Assembly: GCF_029868385.1 (NCBI RefSeq) | Contig: NZ_JARWNX010000046.1 | Coordinates: 1 to 64,000, forward strand | Direction of reading: 5' to 3' | Length of the DNA: 64,000 nt | Source of the DNA: Nocardia cyriacigeorgica | GTDB lineage: Bacteria > Actinomycetota > Actinomycetes > Mycobacteriales > Mycobacteriaceae | Shown here: piece by piece, positions 35,817 to 44,470 of the stretch | Numbering within the stretch: position 1 is the stretch's first letter | Layout of the letters: each line of letters opens with the position of its first letter | The notes under the pieces: generated by a model | What the model was told of the DNA's origin: nothing | Database searches by the model: none | The model's input: the letters and a program-made list of their open reading frames with translations, nothing else | Translations under genes and position numbers: made by a program

Positions 35817-36697
35817 TCCAGACCCGCCGGTACCGCGTGCGGCACAGCACCACCTACTCCTACTCCGACGACGTCACCAGCTCCTACGGCCGCGCCTTCC
35901 TCACCCCGCGCAACAATGCCCGTCAGCGGCTGCTCGCCCACGACATCCACATCGACCCGGTGCCCTCGGATCGGTCGGTGGGTGCGGACGTCTACGGCAA
36001 TATCAGCTCGTATTTCCATGTCACCGACAAACATCGGGCTCTGGTGATCAGCGCGGAATCCACGGTCGAGGTCGACCCACCCGCACTGCGCGCCACCGAT
36101 ATCCCCTGGGAACAGGCCAGGCCCACCGCCCGCACCGGCCCGCTCGCCGTCGAATTCACCCTCGATCTGCACCCACCCGAAATCACCGGCGAGGTCACCG
36201 CCTACGCCGCCGAATCCCTGACCCCGGGCCGCCCGCTGTCCGAGGCGATCACCGAACTCACCAGCCGCATCAACGCGGATTTCACCTACCGCTCCGGCTC
36301 CACCACCATCAGTACCCGGGTGGCCGATGTGTTCGCCGCGCGCGCCGGTGTCTGTCAGGACTTCGCCAGAATCGGCGCGGCCTGTCTGCGCTCGCACGGA
36401 CTGGCCGCCCGCTACGTCTCGGGATATCTCGCCACCGATCCGCCGCCGGGACGCGAACGTATGGTCGGCGCGGACGCGACGCACGCATGGGCCGCGGCCT
36501 GGTTCCCGTCCGACGACCGTGCCGGTGACTGGATCGGCTTCGACCCCACCAACGACCAATTCGCCGACGAACGCTATGTGACCGTGGCGTGGGGCCGCGA
36601 TTACGCCGACGTCCCACCCGTGCGCGGCATCATCTACACCGACGCCGCTGATAGTGAAATCTCGGTATCGGTCGATGTCGCACCGTTGGAGGTGTAG
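35813..36697 (+). CDS. transglutaminase-like cysteine protease family protein
   Basis: 294 residues. The N-terminal beta-sandwich domain (RRYRVRHSTTYSYSDDVTSSYGRAFLTPR) is typical of bacterial transglutaminase-like proteins of the Rv2409c type. The catalytic Cys181 is in AGVCQDFARI, followed by LAARYVSGYL; His is in DATHAWAAAW and Asp in GFDPTND. ATG overlaps the previous stop (ATGA). In this conserved neighbourhood it is predicted to cut or remake the isopeptide-like bonds made by the ATP-grasp protein; that is inference from comparative genomics. Confidence 0.92.
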   Translation: MIQTRRYRVRHSTTYSYSDDVTSSYGRAFLTPRNNARQRLLAHDIHIDPVPSDRSVGADVYGNISSYFHVTDKHRALVISAESTVEVDPPALRATDIPWEQARPTARTGPLAVEFTLDLHPPEITGEVTAYAAESLTPGRPLSEAITELTSRINADFTYRSGSTTISTRVADVFAARAGVCQDFARIGAACLRSHGLAARYVSGYLATDPPPGRERMVGADATHAWAAAWFPSDDRAGDWIGFDPTNDQFADERYVTVAWGRDYADVPPVRGIIYTDAADSEISVSVDVAPLEV

Positions 36698-36702
36698 TCC
36701 AC

Positions 36703-37767
36703 ATGCGTGATTTCATCTGCCCGAAATGCGGTCAGCAGCTCGCGTTCGAGAACTCGGTGTGCCTGTCGTGCGGCAGCCCGTTGGGTTTCAGCGTCAACCG
36801 GCGGGCGCTGGTGATCATCGGCGAGCCCGGTCGACACGGTGAGCCCGGCCATCCGCAGGGGGTGGTGGATGCCGAGGAATTCCAGCTGTGCGCCAATCTG
36901 CATATCGCGCGCTGTAATTGGCTGGTGCGGGTACGGCCGGGGGAGGACGGCAGCACCGCACTGTGCGATTCCTGCCGATTGACCAGGACCAGACCCAACG
37001 ATGACGACGCCGAGGGCCTGGCCGGTTTCGCCGATGCGGAAGCGGCCAAGCGGCGGCTGATCCTGCAACTGGTCGAACTCGGACTGCCCATCGTCGGCCG
37101 CGATACCGATCCGGCGGCCGGGCTGGCCTTCGACCTGCTGTCCAGTGCCAACGACCACGTCGTCACCGGTCACGCCGACGGGCTGATCACCCTCGACCTC
37201 GCCGAGGCCGACGATCCGCACCGCGAACAGCTCCGCATCGAGATGGACGAGCCCTACCGCACCCTGCTCGGCCACTTCCGCCACGAGATCGGCCACTACT
37301 ACTTCCCGATCCTCGTGCCCGACGACACTTCCCTCGATCGTTTCCGCACCCTCTTCGGCGACCCACACACCGACTACCAGGCCGCCCTGGACCGCCACTA
37401 TTCCGACGGCGCCCCACCCGGCTGGGAATCCGATTACGTCTCCTCCTACGCCACCATGCACCCCGCCGAGGACTGGGCCGAAACCTTCGCCCACTACCTG
37501 CACATCCGCGACACTCTCGACACCGCCGCGGCCTTCGCCTTCGCCCCCGCCGGCGCCACCATGGACCGCCCGCAAACCGGCCGAGCCGGGTTCGACCGCA
37601 TCATCGACCTCTGGATCCCCCTGTCCTGGTCCCTCAATATGCTCAACCGCTCCATGGGCCACCCCGACCTGTACCCCTTCGTCTTGGCCGGCCCCGTACT
37701 GGAAAAGATGCGCCTGGTCCACGACCTCTGCGGCGCCACAGCCCCTACTGATACCGGCCGACCCTGA
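36703..37767 (+). CDS. zinc-ribbon putative zinc metallopeptidase
   Basis: 354 residues. An N-terminal zinc ribbon (CPKCG at residues 6-10 and CLSCG near 24) is followed by a domain with HEIGHYYF near residue 194, a zinc-protease helix, and a third ligand region MHPAEDWAETFAHYLHI. This matches the zinc-ribbon/putative peptidase family found next to alpha-E and transglutaminase genes. The gene begins 5 bp after the transglutaminase stop, so it is the third member of the operon. The substrate is unknown, but membership in the operon suggests it processes the same modified protein. Confidence 0.85.
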   Translation: MRDFICPKCGQQLAFENSVCLSCGSPLGFSVNRRALVIIGEPGRHGEPGHPQGVVDAEEFQLCANLHIARCNWLVRVRPGEDGSTALCDSCRLTRTRPNDDDAEGLAGFADAEAAKRRLILQLVELGLPIVGRDTDPAAGLAFDLLSSANDHVVTGHADGLITLDLAEADDPHREQLRIEMDEPYRTLLGHFRHEIGHYYFPILVPDDTSLDRFRTLFGDPHTDYQAALDRHYSDGAPPGWESDYVSSYATMHPAEDWAETFAHYLHIRDTLDTAAAFAFAPAGATMDRPQTGRAGFDRIIDLWIPLSWSLNMLNRSMGHPDLYPFVLAGPVLEKMRLVHDLCGATAPTDTGRP

Positions 37768-38009
37768 GCCGCCAACAGCCCAACACAGACCCCACCCACC
37801 AGCGAGCGGCACTTGGCAGCGGCATTCCGCGAGAAGACATGACGTTGAGGCGTCACTTGTGGCCGCTGCAAGTCGACGTATCACTGCATCAGTGCTCTCG
37901 TTCTACGATTTCTCTTTTGACCGAACCTCTTCGGCCTCGTACTATGGTTTAGTTCACGCTGACGGGGACAAGTTCGTAAAGCGAGATGCATCAAGGGGGC
38001 TGTTCGAAA

Positions 38010-38483
38010 ATGAATCGTACGCTGACGATTGGATCCGGGCATCGGCGACGGATCGGCCTATTGGTATCTTCTATCTTCACCGCTATGGCTGGGTTGACTG
38101 CGATGGCGAATCCTGTAATTGCAAATGCAGACGCGGGAAGTTGTGAACTCAAAGTGCACAAAGTGCATCAGTCGAAAGGTTCGCCCGGGCTGATGGATGT
38201 CAAAGGAAGCCTAGTGTGCGCGGGGGAGGTGGATCGTGCTGACGTCCTTATCTATTACGCAAAATTCGACGGATCGAACTGGATTAGAGTCGAAAGTAGC
38301 GTCGTTCAACGAACCGTGCACTACCCAAATCCGGGCAAGAAGTACACTGTCATGTCTCAGAACGGAACCCCTTGTGTGCCCGGGGTGTATCGTGGCATGG
38401 CTCAGGGACTTCTCACGGTTGATGGTAAGACGACCAAGAACTACCAGAACGGGTATGGGCCCGAGTCGCACGTGGAGTGCTGA
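38010..38483 (+). CDS. small exported hypothetical protein in an AT-richer island
   Basis: 157 residues. ATG 38010 is chosen with AAGGGGG about 10 nt upstream. A signal peptide is clear (RRRIGLLVSSIFTAMAGLTAMANPVIANADAG). The mature part has Cys residues at GSCELKV, SLVCAGEV, GTPCVPG and the last residue VEC, so two disulfides are likely. It has a beta-rich pattern. Codon use is visibly richer in A/T than all neighbours, a sign of recent transfer. No family recognised. The next gene follows after 38 bp in the same direction. Confidence 0.7.
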   Translation: MNRTLTIGSGHRRRIGLLVSSIFTAMAGLTAMANPVIANADAGSCELKVHKVHQSKGSPGLMDVKGSLVCAGEVDRADVLIYYAKFDGSNWIRVESSVVQRTVHYPNPGKKYTVMSQNGTPCVPGVYRGMAQGLLTVDGKTTKNYQNGYGPESHVEC

Positions 38484-38521
38484 TCAGTAGGTCTGGATGA
38501 GGATGAGTGGGAGACGTCGGG

Positions 38522-38938
38522 ATGGACGAGTTTGATCAGGTAATGGATGGACTGCATTCCTGGCTCGTGGATGAGTTCGGCAAAGATGGGTTATTCCTGG
38601 TTGACAAAGATGTGAACGTCATAGTGGCGGTTCCACGTGTCATGGGTTCTCCGTTCACGCTCACGCGAACTGATGATGGTATTCGAGTCGACCTAGGGCT
38701 GAGTGTCTCTCTGCTTATTGCGCGCGACGATCCATTCTCAATTGCTGATATCCAAGATCCGCTGAGTTCGATAATCACTACTGGAGTTCTACTGTCGGTT
38801 CCCGTCAGGCCATTCGGTGACCCGATAATTCGTTACTCGATCGAATACGAGAATGGCTCTTTAAGTTCAAAGGTTCCCGGTCATGAATACGTTGAATTCA
38901 TGATCAATGGGTGGAAATTGCATCGTTCGGCACCCTGA
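38522..38938 (+). CDS. small acidic hypothetical protein in the AT-richer island
   Basis: 138 residues, ATG 38522 with GGGAG upstream. Without signal peptide, so cytoplasmic. Acidic at the N-terminus (MDEFDQVMDGLHSWLVDEFG) with alternating beta segments (FTLTRTDDGIRVDLGLSVSLLI). Size, charge and place directly after an exported small protein resemble an immunity protein, but the first gene does not look like a toxin, so this is only a suggestion. Codon use is AT-rich like its partner. Confidence 0.62.
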   Translation: MDEFDQVMDGLHSWLVDEFGKDGLFLVDKDVNVIVAVPRVMGSPFTLTRTDDGIRVDLGLSVSLLIARDDPFSIADIQDPLSSIITTGVLLSVPVRPFGDPIIRYSIEYENGSLSSKVPGHEYVEFMINGWKLHRSAP

Positions 38939-39321
38939 GTTACTGCCGGCCAGCGGGCTGTGCACAGCGCTGAAGCGGTGAACGCAGGTGTCAGCGGGAT
39001 CATGGACAGGTGTGTGGATGAGCGAGCCCTGGACGCGCGATGTTCAAGGCTCGCTCTGCGGTTCTAGCGGCGGTCGACCCTCCCCTTGCCAGTGCGGCGG
39101 TGGATATATCCCACTCAGCCGGGCTGCTGTCCGGCGACTTCGCGGAGCCGCCGGGTTGTGCGGCGGCCACGGCGAAGTCGGTGGCCCGTCGTCGGTCCTC
39201 ACCGCCTCGACGCTGCCCTGCGCGCGCTGATCGTATAGGTGGCGCCCGCTTCCACATCCCTTGCCGCCCTCCTGGGAGGCTGGGTGACACATCGGTAGGA
39301 ACATCTCCGGACCGGTGCGAA
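38939..39321. other. non-coding gap after the AT-rich island
   Basis: Three hundred and eighty-three bases; G+C returns to the high level. Open frames on both strands are low-complexity Pro/Arg/Ser translations with no start signal. The region ends at the gatD stop codon. No transposase remnant or terminal repeat is clear. Confidence 0.4.
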
Positions 39322-40032
39322 CTAGGCGCGGAGGCGTTCGCGGCGGAGTTGATCCACCTCGGGGAGGTCCAGTGGATCGAGGGAGTCGATGCCGAGGGCG
39401 CGAGTGAGGATGAGGTCGGCGAGTTCGGGATTGCGGGCGAGGGCGGGGCCGTGCATGTAGGTGCCGATGACCGAGCCCTGGACGACGCCCTCGAGGCCGT
39501 CGCCGACGCCATTGCCCACGCCACGGGTGACGCGGGCCAGGCCGGTGGCGTCCGGGCCGAGTGAGGTTCCGCCGCGGTGGTTTTCGAAGCCGGTGAGCGG
39601 TGCGGACAGGCCGGGGACGAGTGGGGTGGTGATCACCTCGCCGATGGCGCGTGTGTCCTGGGGCGAGGTGGTGGCGTCGAGGAGGCCGACGCCGTCGACG
39701 CGTTCGCCGGTGGAGGTTTCATACCATTGGCCGAGGACCTGGATCGCGGCGCAGATCGCCAGGACCGGTGCGCCTTTCGCGGCGGCCTGTTGTAGGCCGG
39801 GATAGCGCTGGAGGTGGCGGGTGGCGAGCCGCTGCGCGGAATCCTCCGCACCGCCGAGGGTGTAGATGTCGAGCGAGTCCGGCACCGGATCGGACAGGGT
39901 GATCTCCACGATCTCGGCGTCGTGGCCGCGCATGCGCAGCCGCTGCCGCAGCACCAGCGCATTGCCGCCGTCGCCGTAGGTGCCCATCACATCCGGCAGG
40001 ACCAGACCGATCCGCACGGTCGATTCACTCAT
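39322..40032 (-). CDS. gatD: lipid II isoglutaminyl synthase, glutaminase subunit GatD
   Basis: 236 residues from ATG 40032, which has AAAGGGA upstream; an in-frame GTG at 40047 overlapping the murT stop is the alternative. Class I glutamine amidotransferase: nucleophile Cys94 in LAICAAIQVLGQWYE and a C-terminal His in GTYMHGPALARNPELAD. It supplies ammonia to MurT for amidating the D-Glu of lipid II stem peptides, which mycobacterial-type peptidoglycan needs for 3-3 and 4-3 crosslinking. It is second in the murT-gatD operon, as in M. tuberculosis Rv3712-Rv3713. Confidence 0.93.
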   Translation of the reverse strand: MSESTVRIGLVLPDVMGTYGDGGNALVLRQRLRMRGHDAEIVEITLSDPVPDSLDIYTLGGAEDSAQRLATRHLQRYPGLQQAAAKGAPVLAICAAIQVLGQWYETSTGERVDGVGLLDATTSPQDTRAIGEVITTPLVPGLSAPLTGFENHRGGTSLGPDATGLARVTRGVGNGVGDGLEGVVQGSVIGTYMHGPALARNPELADLILTRALGIDSLDPLDLPEVDQLRRERLRA

Positions 40033-40043
40033 CGAAGTCCCTT

Positions 40044-41276
40044 TCACCGCGCGTCGAGTTCGCGGTTCAGATCACGGAAGGCGGTGTAGTTCGCCAGCAC
40101 CTCGACCCGTCCGGCGGGGCAGGAGGCGATGGCGCGCAATGGATCCGCGATGGTGGTGTGCTCGACCCCGGCGTAGGTGAGCCGGACCGCGAGATCGGTG
40201 GCGCGCTCACCGGCGGCGACGACCTGCACCCCCTCGAAATGCTCGAACCGCACATCCCACAACCAGGACAGATCCTCACCGTCGGGCACCTGCCCGTTGA
40301 CGGCGATCACCAACCCGGCCGCATCGTGATCGATCATGGACAGCGCTTCCTGCCAACCGGCCGGATTCTTCGCCAGCAGCAGCCGCGCCGCATGCTCACC
40401 GAACTGAACGGTCCGGTAGCGGCCAGCGATCTCGCGGACCGTGCCCGCCGCCGCTGTGGCCTGGGCGGCGTCGGCGCCGAGCGCCACCGCGGCGGCCACC
40501 GCTTGCGCCGCGTTACCGCGATTGGCCCGTCCCGGCAGCGCCAACCGCAGTTCGGCGGTGAATTCGTCGGGGCCGCGCAACTTTTCGCCGTCGAGCCACC
40601 ATTCCGGTTGCGGGCGCTGGAAATCGGCGCCGGTGCTGCGCCAGTGCTCGCCCTCCCAGACGATCGGCTCACCGCTGCGCGGGCAGCTGGTGGCGTCCAT
40701 CGCCCAGCCGCTGCCCGCGGCCACCCACACGACGTTCGGGTGGTCGTAGGCGATGGAGGTGATCAGCACATCGTCGCAGTTGGCGATCACGATGGTGTCG
40801 GGGTGCCGGGCCAGGCCCGCGCGCAGTCTGCGTTCGATCATGTTGATCTCGCCGACCCGGTCGAGCTGATCGCGGCTGAGGTTGAGCAACACCACCGCGG
40901 CCGGGTTCAACGCATCGGTGACGTGCGGCAGGTGCAGTTCGTCGACCTCGATGGCGGCCAGCTCGGCGGTCCGGTCGACGCTCAGCGCCGCCACGATGCC
41001 CGCGTCCATATTGGCGCCGTCGGCCTGGGTGGCGACGGTACCGAGGGTGCTCAGCGCCGCCGTCGTCATCCTGGTGGTGGTCGACTTGCCGTTGGTGCCG
41101 GTGACCAGCACCGTCCGCCGTCCGCGCCCCAGCTGATCCATGATGGTCGGATCGATTTTCAGGGCGATCAGCCCACCGATCATCGACCCTTTGCCGCGAC
41201 CGGCCTTCTGCGAGGCCCACGACGCCGCCGCGGCTGCCCGCAGCGCGATCCGCCCGCGCACCGATATGTCTGCCAC
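40044..41276 (-). CDS. murT: lipid II isoglutaminyl synthase, Mur-ligase-like subunit MurT
   Basis: 410 residues. Mur-ligase P-loop VTGTNGKSTTT at residues 58-68, the central domain motif VDELHLPHVTDALNPAAVVLLNLSRDQLDRVGE, and a C-terminal DUF1727 domain. It activates the alpha-carboxylate of D-Glu with ATP and uses ammonia from GatD. The insertion that in Firmicutes holds a Cys4 zinc ribbon reads SCPRSGEPIVWEGEHW here, with only one Cys left. GTG start. First of the operon. Confidence 0.92.
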   Translation of the reverse strand: MADISVRGRIALRAAAAASWASQKAGRGKGSMIGGLIALKIDPTIMDQLGRGRRTVLVTGTNGKSTTTRMTTAALSTLGTVATQADGANMDAGIVAALSVDRTAELAAIEVDELHLPHVTDALNPAAVVLLNLSRDQLDRVGEINMIERRLRAGLARHPDTIVIANCDDVLITSIAYDHPNVVWVAAGSGWAMDATSCPRSGEPIVWEGEHWRSTGADFQRPQPEWWLDGEKLRGPDEFTAELRLALPGRANRGNAAQAVAAAVALGADAAQATAAAGTVREIAGRYRTVQFGEHAARLLLAKNPAGWQEALSMIDHDAAGLVIAVNGQVPDGEDLSWLWDVRFEHFEGVQVVAAGERATDLAVRLTYAGVEHTTIADPLRAIASCPAGRVEVLANYTAFRDLNRELDAR

Positions 41277-41313
41277 GCCGCGAGTCTATGTTCGCCGCGC
41301 GATGCGGGCCGGA

Positions 41314-41958
41314 TCAGGTCGGGGAGTCGTTGTAGAGCTTGCGCGTGTAGTTGGCCGCCGAATAGTAGGCCTCCAGGTCTTCGACGCTTTCGGTGATCCC
41401 GGTCTGCACCTCTTTGACCAGCCTGGCCGGGCTGGGCAGGGTGTCGACGGGCCAGTTGTCCGGCTCCCAGAGATGGCTGCGCATGAACGCCTTGGCGCAG
41501 TGGAAGAAGATCTGCTCGATGGCGACCTCGACGGCCAGGATCGGCCGGTGCCCGCGCACCACCATGTCCTCGAAGTACGGGGCGTCGCGGATGAGCCGGG
41601 CCCGGCCGTTGACGCGCAGGGTCTCGCGGCGGCCCGGGATCATGAACAGCAGTCCGACGTGCGGGTTGGCCAGGATATTGAGGTAGCCGTCGGCGCGGCG
41701 GTTACCCGGACGTTCCGGGATGGCGATGGTGGTGTCGTCGAGGACCTTGACGAATCCGGCCGGATCGCCCTTCGGGGAGGCGTCACAGTTGCCGTCGGCG
41801 TCGCTGGTGCACATCACCAGGAACGGGGTGAGCGAGATCCACTCCCGGTCGCGCGGGTGCAGGGCGACGCGTTCCTTGCTGACCGCACGCGGCATCACGG
41901 CGCCGAGCAGTTCCCTGAGTTCGGCGGGATCGGATATCTCAGGGGTGTTTTCGCTCAT
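41314..41958 (-). CDS. pyridoxamine 5'-phosphate oxidase-type FMN-binding protein
   Basis: 214 residues, PPOX class split-barrel family (MSMEG_1061 or DR_2398 type). Core segment VALHPRDREWISLTPFLVMCTSDADGNCDASPKGDPAGFVKVLD, split here by normal sequence, then NPHVGLLFMIPGRRETLRVNGRARL, typical of the FMN site. Substrate is unknown; relatives use FMN or F420. It lies upstream of murT in the same direction with a 37-bp gap, so co-transcription is possible. Confidence 0.82.
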   Translation of the reverse strand: MSENTPEISDPAELRELLGAVMPRAVSKERVALHPRDREWISLTPFLVMCTSDADGNCDASPKGDPAGFVKVLDDTTIAIPERPGNRRADGYLNILANPHVGLLFMIPGRRETLRVNGRARLIRDAPYFEDMVVRGHRPILAVEVAIEQIFFHCAKAFMRSHLWEPDNWPVDTLPSPARLVKEVQTGITESVEDLEAYYSAANYTRKLYNDSPT

Positions 41959-42034
41959 ATCGACGATTGAAACACCGGGCGCGGCGTCCGGCGAACCCGT
42001 TTTGTCCGTGTGCCGGAGTCGGATCGATCACCTT

Positions 42035-43798
42035 CTAGATGTCGATATCGAACAGATTCGATTCGCCTCTGGCGTAGCGATCGGCATCCACCTGACGCAG
42101 CGGTTCCAGCTCCGGCGAGCGGTACAGCGTGAAGGTGCGACAGCGCGGTGCATCGGACCCGGTTACGTCGAGCAGGGCGTTGACGGCGGCGCGCGCCGAT
42201 TCGGACGCACCTTCCATGGTGGCGAGGTCGATGTTGGTACGCACGTAGTCACCGGCGAGGAACAGGTTCTCCAGCGCGCCGTGCGACTGCGGACGCGAAT
42301 CCCATGAACCGGCGGTATTGATGAGCAGCGGGTCGGCGTTGACGTTGCGGCGCTGTTCGGCCTGCCAGGTGATGCCGGGGTCGAGGAACCAGGAGTGCAG
42401 GTCGGCGTCGCGCAGGACCTCGCCGCGGTCGTTGAGATGGGCGGTGATCTGCGCCCAGGTCTCGCGGGCGATCTCCTCGTGGGTGCATTCCTTGGCCGGT
42501 TTGCCGTACAGGATGCCGGGGGCGTTCCAGTTGGAGATGTCCACCGACAGACAGTCGGCGACCGTGCCGTCGCCGAACTCGGGAAGTTTGCGGCTCCAGA
42601 GCCGGTTCTGGCTGATCGAGGTGATCGCCCACGGTGAATCGATATAGGCCGCGTGGCCGGTGACGATATCGGGTGAGGTGCGCAGATAGAACTGGATGCC
42701 GTTCATCCAGTCGGTGTGCAGATTGTCCATGGCGGCCAATTCGGGGCGGATCGCGCGGATATCCGGTGACCAGAGCGTGCGCGCGCGTTCGGCGGGCAGC
42801 GCGACCACATAGTGGTCGGCGTCGACGGTGCGGGCGGCGCCGGTGCCGTCGACGATCCTGGCGCCGCTGATCCGCCGGTCCCGCACGTCGAGTCCGCGCA
42901 CCTCGGCGCCGAGTTCGAAACGGACGCCAAGCGCACGTAGCCGAACCACCCACGGATCGATCCACGCCTCGTTGGTCGGCCCGTTCAGCACCCGGTCCAG
43001 ATCACCGTCATTGCCGATCTCGAGTGGATTGCCGAGGAACTGCTCGCCCATATTGCCGATGGTGCGTGCACTGGCCATATCTTCCTTGGCGGCCACCAGC
43101 AGACTGGTGAGTGTGCGTGAGAGCAGGGCGCGGAATTCGTGCGAACGCTGGTGGCCGCGAACGAAATCACGCCAGGACATGTGTTCCCACTGGCCGAAGC
43201 GGCGGGCATCGCAACTGGTGAAGAACACCAGCAGCCGGTTGGCGAAGAAGGCGCCTTCGGCGGGCGGCATCCGCAGCGCGGTCGCGATGGACGCGCCCAT
43301 GGTCTCCCGGAACGCCTGCGGGGTGGCGGTGGCCAGATGCGCGGCGCCGAGCGGCAGCCGGAAATCGTCGCCGTCGCGGCGCGCGAACCGTGCTTGCGGC
43401 GCGGCGACCAGGTTGTTCCATACGCCATCCGGATTGGCGCTGAACGGGATTCGCCGCATGGTGTCGGGAATGTGGTGATAGAAACCCGGAAAGAAGCGGA
43501 ACCCGTGCTCGCCCGGCAGATCCGGCCGTCCACCGGTACCTGTGCCCGGCACCGGAATGCTGCGTGCCTTGCCGCCGAGGGCCCGTCGCTCGTAGACGGT
43601 CACCTGGAATCCGCGTTCGGCCAGCTCATGCGCCGCCGTCAGCCCCGCGACGCCACCACCGAACACGGCAACGCGCCCGCCTGGACCACCGCTGGCAGAT
43701 CCCGCGCCCAACGCCCCCGCCGATACCGCACCGACCCCCGCCGCGACCGCACCGCGAAGAACCACCCGCCGCGATACGGTCCACTGTTGTTTCGCCAT
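42035..43798 (-). CDS. Tat-exported FAD-dependent amine-oxidase/desaturase-like oxidoreductase
   Basis: 587 residues. A twin-arginine signal (SRRVVLRGAVAAG, residues 9-21) is followed by a Rossmann FAD motif RVAVFGGGVAGLTAAHELAERGFQVTVYE, read in two parts, and GKARS, typical of phytoene-desaturase/hydroxysqualene-dehydroxylase-like proteins. The C-terminal FAD motif is NLFLAGDYVRTNIDLATMEGASESAR. It should act outside the cytoplasm or on its membrane surface. The substrate is unknown; no terpene genes are nearby. Start ATG at 43798. Confidence 0.85.
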   Translation of the reverse strand: MAKQQWTVSRRVVLRGAVAAGVGAVSAGALGAGSASGGPGGRVAVFGGGVAGLTAAHELAERGFQVTVYERRALGGKARSIPVPGTGTGGRPDLPGEHGFRFFPGFYHHIPDTMRRIPFSANPDGVWNNLVAAPQARFARRDGDDFRLPLGAAHLATATPQAFRETMGASIATALRMPPAEGAFFANRLLVFFTSCDARRFGQWEHMSWRDFVRGHQRSHEFRALLSRTLTSLLVAAKEDMASARTIGNMGEQFLGNPLEIGNDGDLDRVLNGPTNEAWIDPWVVRLRALGVRFELGAEVRGLDVRDRRISGARIVDGTGAARTVDADHYVVALPAERARTLWSPDIRAIRPELAAMDNLHTDWMNGIQFYLRTSPDIVTGHAAYIDSPWAITSISQNRLWSRKLPEFGDGTVADCLSVDISNWNAPGILYGKPAKECTHEEIARETWAQITAHLNDRGEVLRDADLHSWFLDPGITWQAEQRRNVNADPLLINTAGSWDSRPQSHGALENLFLAGDYVRTNIDLATMEGASESARAAVNALLDVTGSDAPRCRTFTLYRSPELEPLRQVDADRYARGESNLFDIDI

Positions 43799-44048
43799 GC
43801 GCCGCTCTGCTGCCTAGCTTCCAGGACCTCATTGATTTCCGACCACTGTAAGCGCACGCCCATGGGGCTGATGTGCGGGTTACACAAACCAGCTGCGTGA
43901 TCGGTGCCCGGTGCTGTGCCGCGGTCGACGGTCCGACCACCGGTGCGCGTGGATCAGGCGCCGAAAGTTCGACCCGGACCGAGCTTTCGGTGCGACCGCA
44001 GAGCCGACCGGCCCGCCACGGGATCGACGGGTGGTCTCGCGGTACGAA

Positions 44049-44381
44049 TCAGGGCTGGAGGTTCAGGGTGGTCGGCTGCTGCGGAGACTGGCCGACCAGC
44101 GTGTCCGCCGTCGCCTGATCCTGGGTGGCCAGGGTGTCCGCCGCCGTTTTCAGCGATTCCGCCATCTCGGCGAGATGCTTTTCCAGCATCGTCCGGCGAT
44201 CGTCGAGGTAGGTGGTGAACCGCGCGAAGGCGGGCACCGCATCCTCTTTCCATGCCTCATGGCTATCGGCTATGGATTGATCGGCCTCGCGTAAGGCGGT
44301 GCCGGAATCGTTGAACAACACGTCGAGCCGTCCGGCCGCCGCATGCAGGACCTCGGGATCGACAGCGACCTGATCAGCCAT
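44049..44381 (-). CDS. EspC/WXG100-like type VII secretion target
   Basis: 110 residues, almost all helical with a central turn: VDPEVLHAAAGRLDVLFNDSG, then SHEAWKEDAVPAFARF. This matches the ESX-1 secretion-associated family (DUF2580). AGGGGG lies 4 nt before the ATG. It is divergent from a hydrolase with a WXG-like head, with 89 bp between them, and the two may be secreted partners. Confidence 0.8.
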   Translation of the reverse strand: MADQVAVDPEVLHAAAGRLDVLFNDSGTALREADQSIADSHEAWKEDAVPAFARFTTYLDDRRTMLEKHLAEMAESLKTAADTLATQDQATADTLVGQSPQQPTTLNLQP

Positions 44382-44470
44382 GATGCCCCCTGGCTACTGG
44401 AAAACGGTAGTTGCCGCTACCATACCCGCAGACGTAGACGGCACATACAGTCTGGGGGGACGCCGAATTC

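Noticed and set aside
37859..38146. A 95-codon ORF overlapping the exported island protein
   Set aside because: Different frame from the gene with a signal peptide and good ribosome site; it ends inside that gene and has no start signal of its own.
38939..39321. Possible transposase remnant after the AT-rich island
   Set aside because: No recognisable transposase fragment, terminal inverted repeat or target-site duplication.
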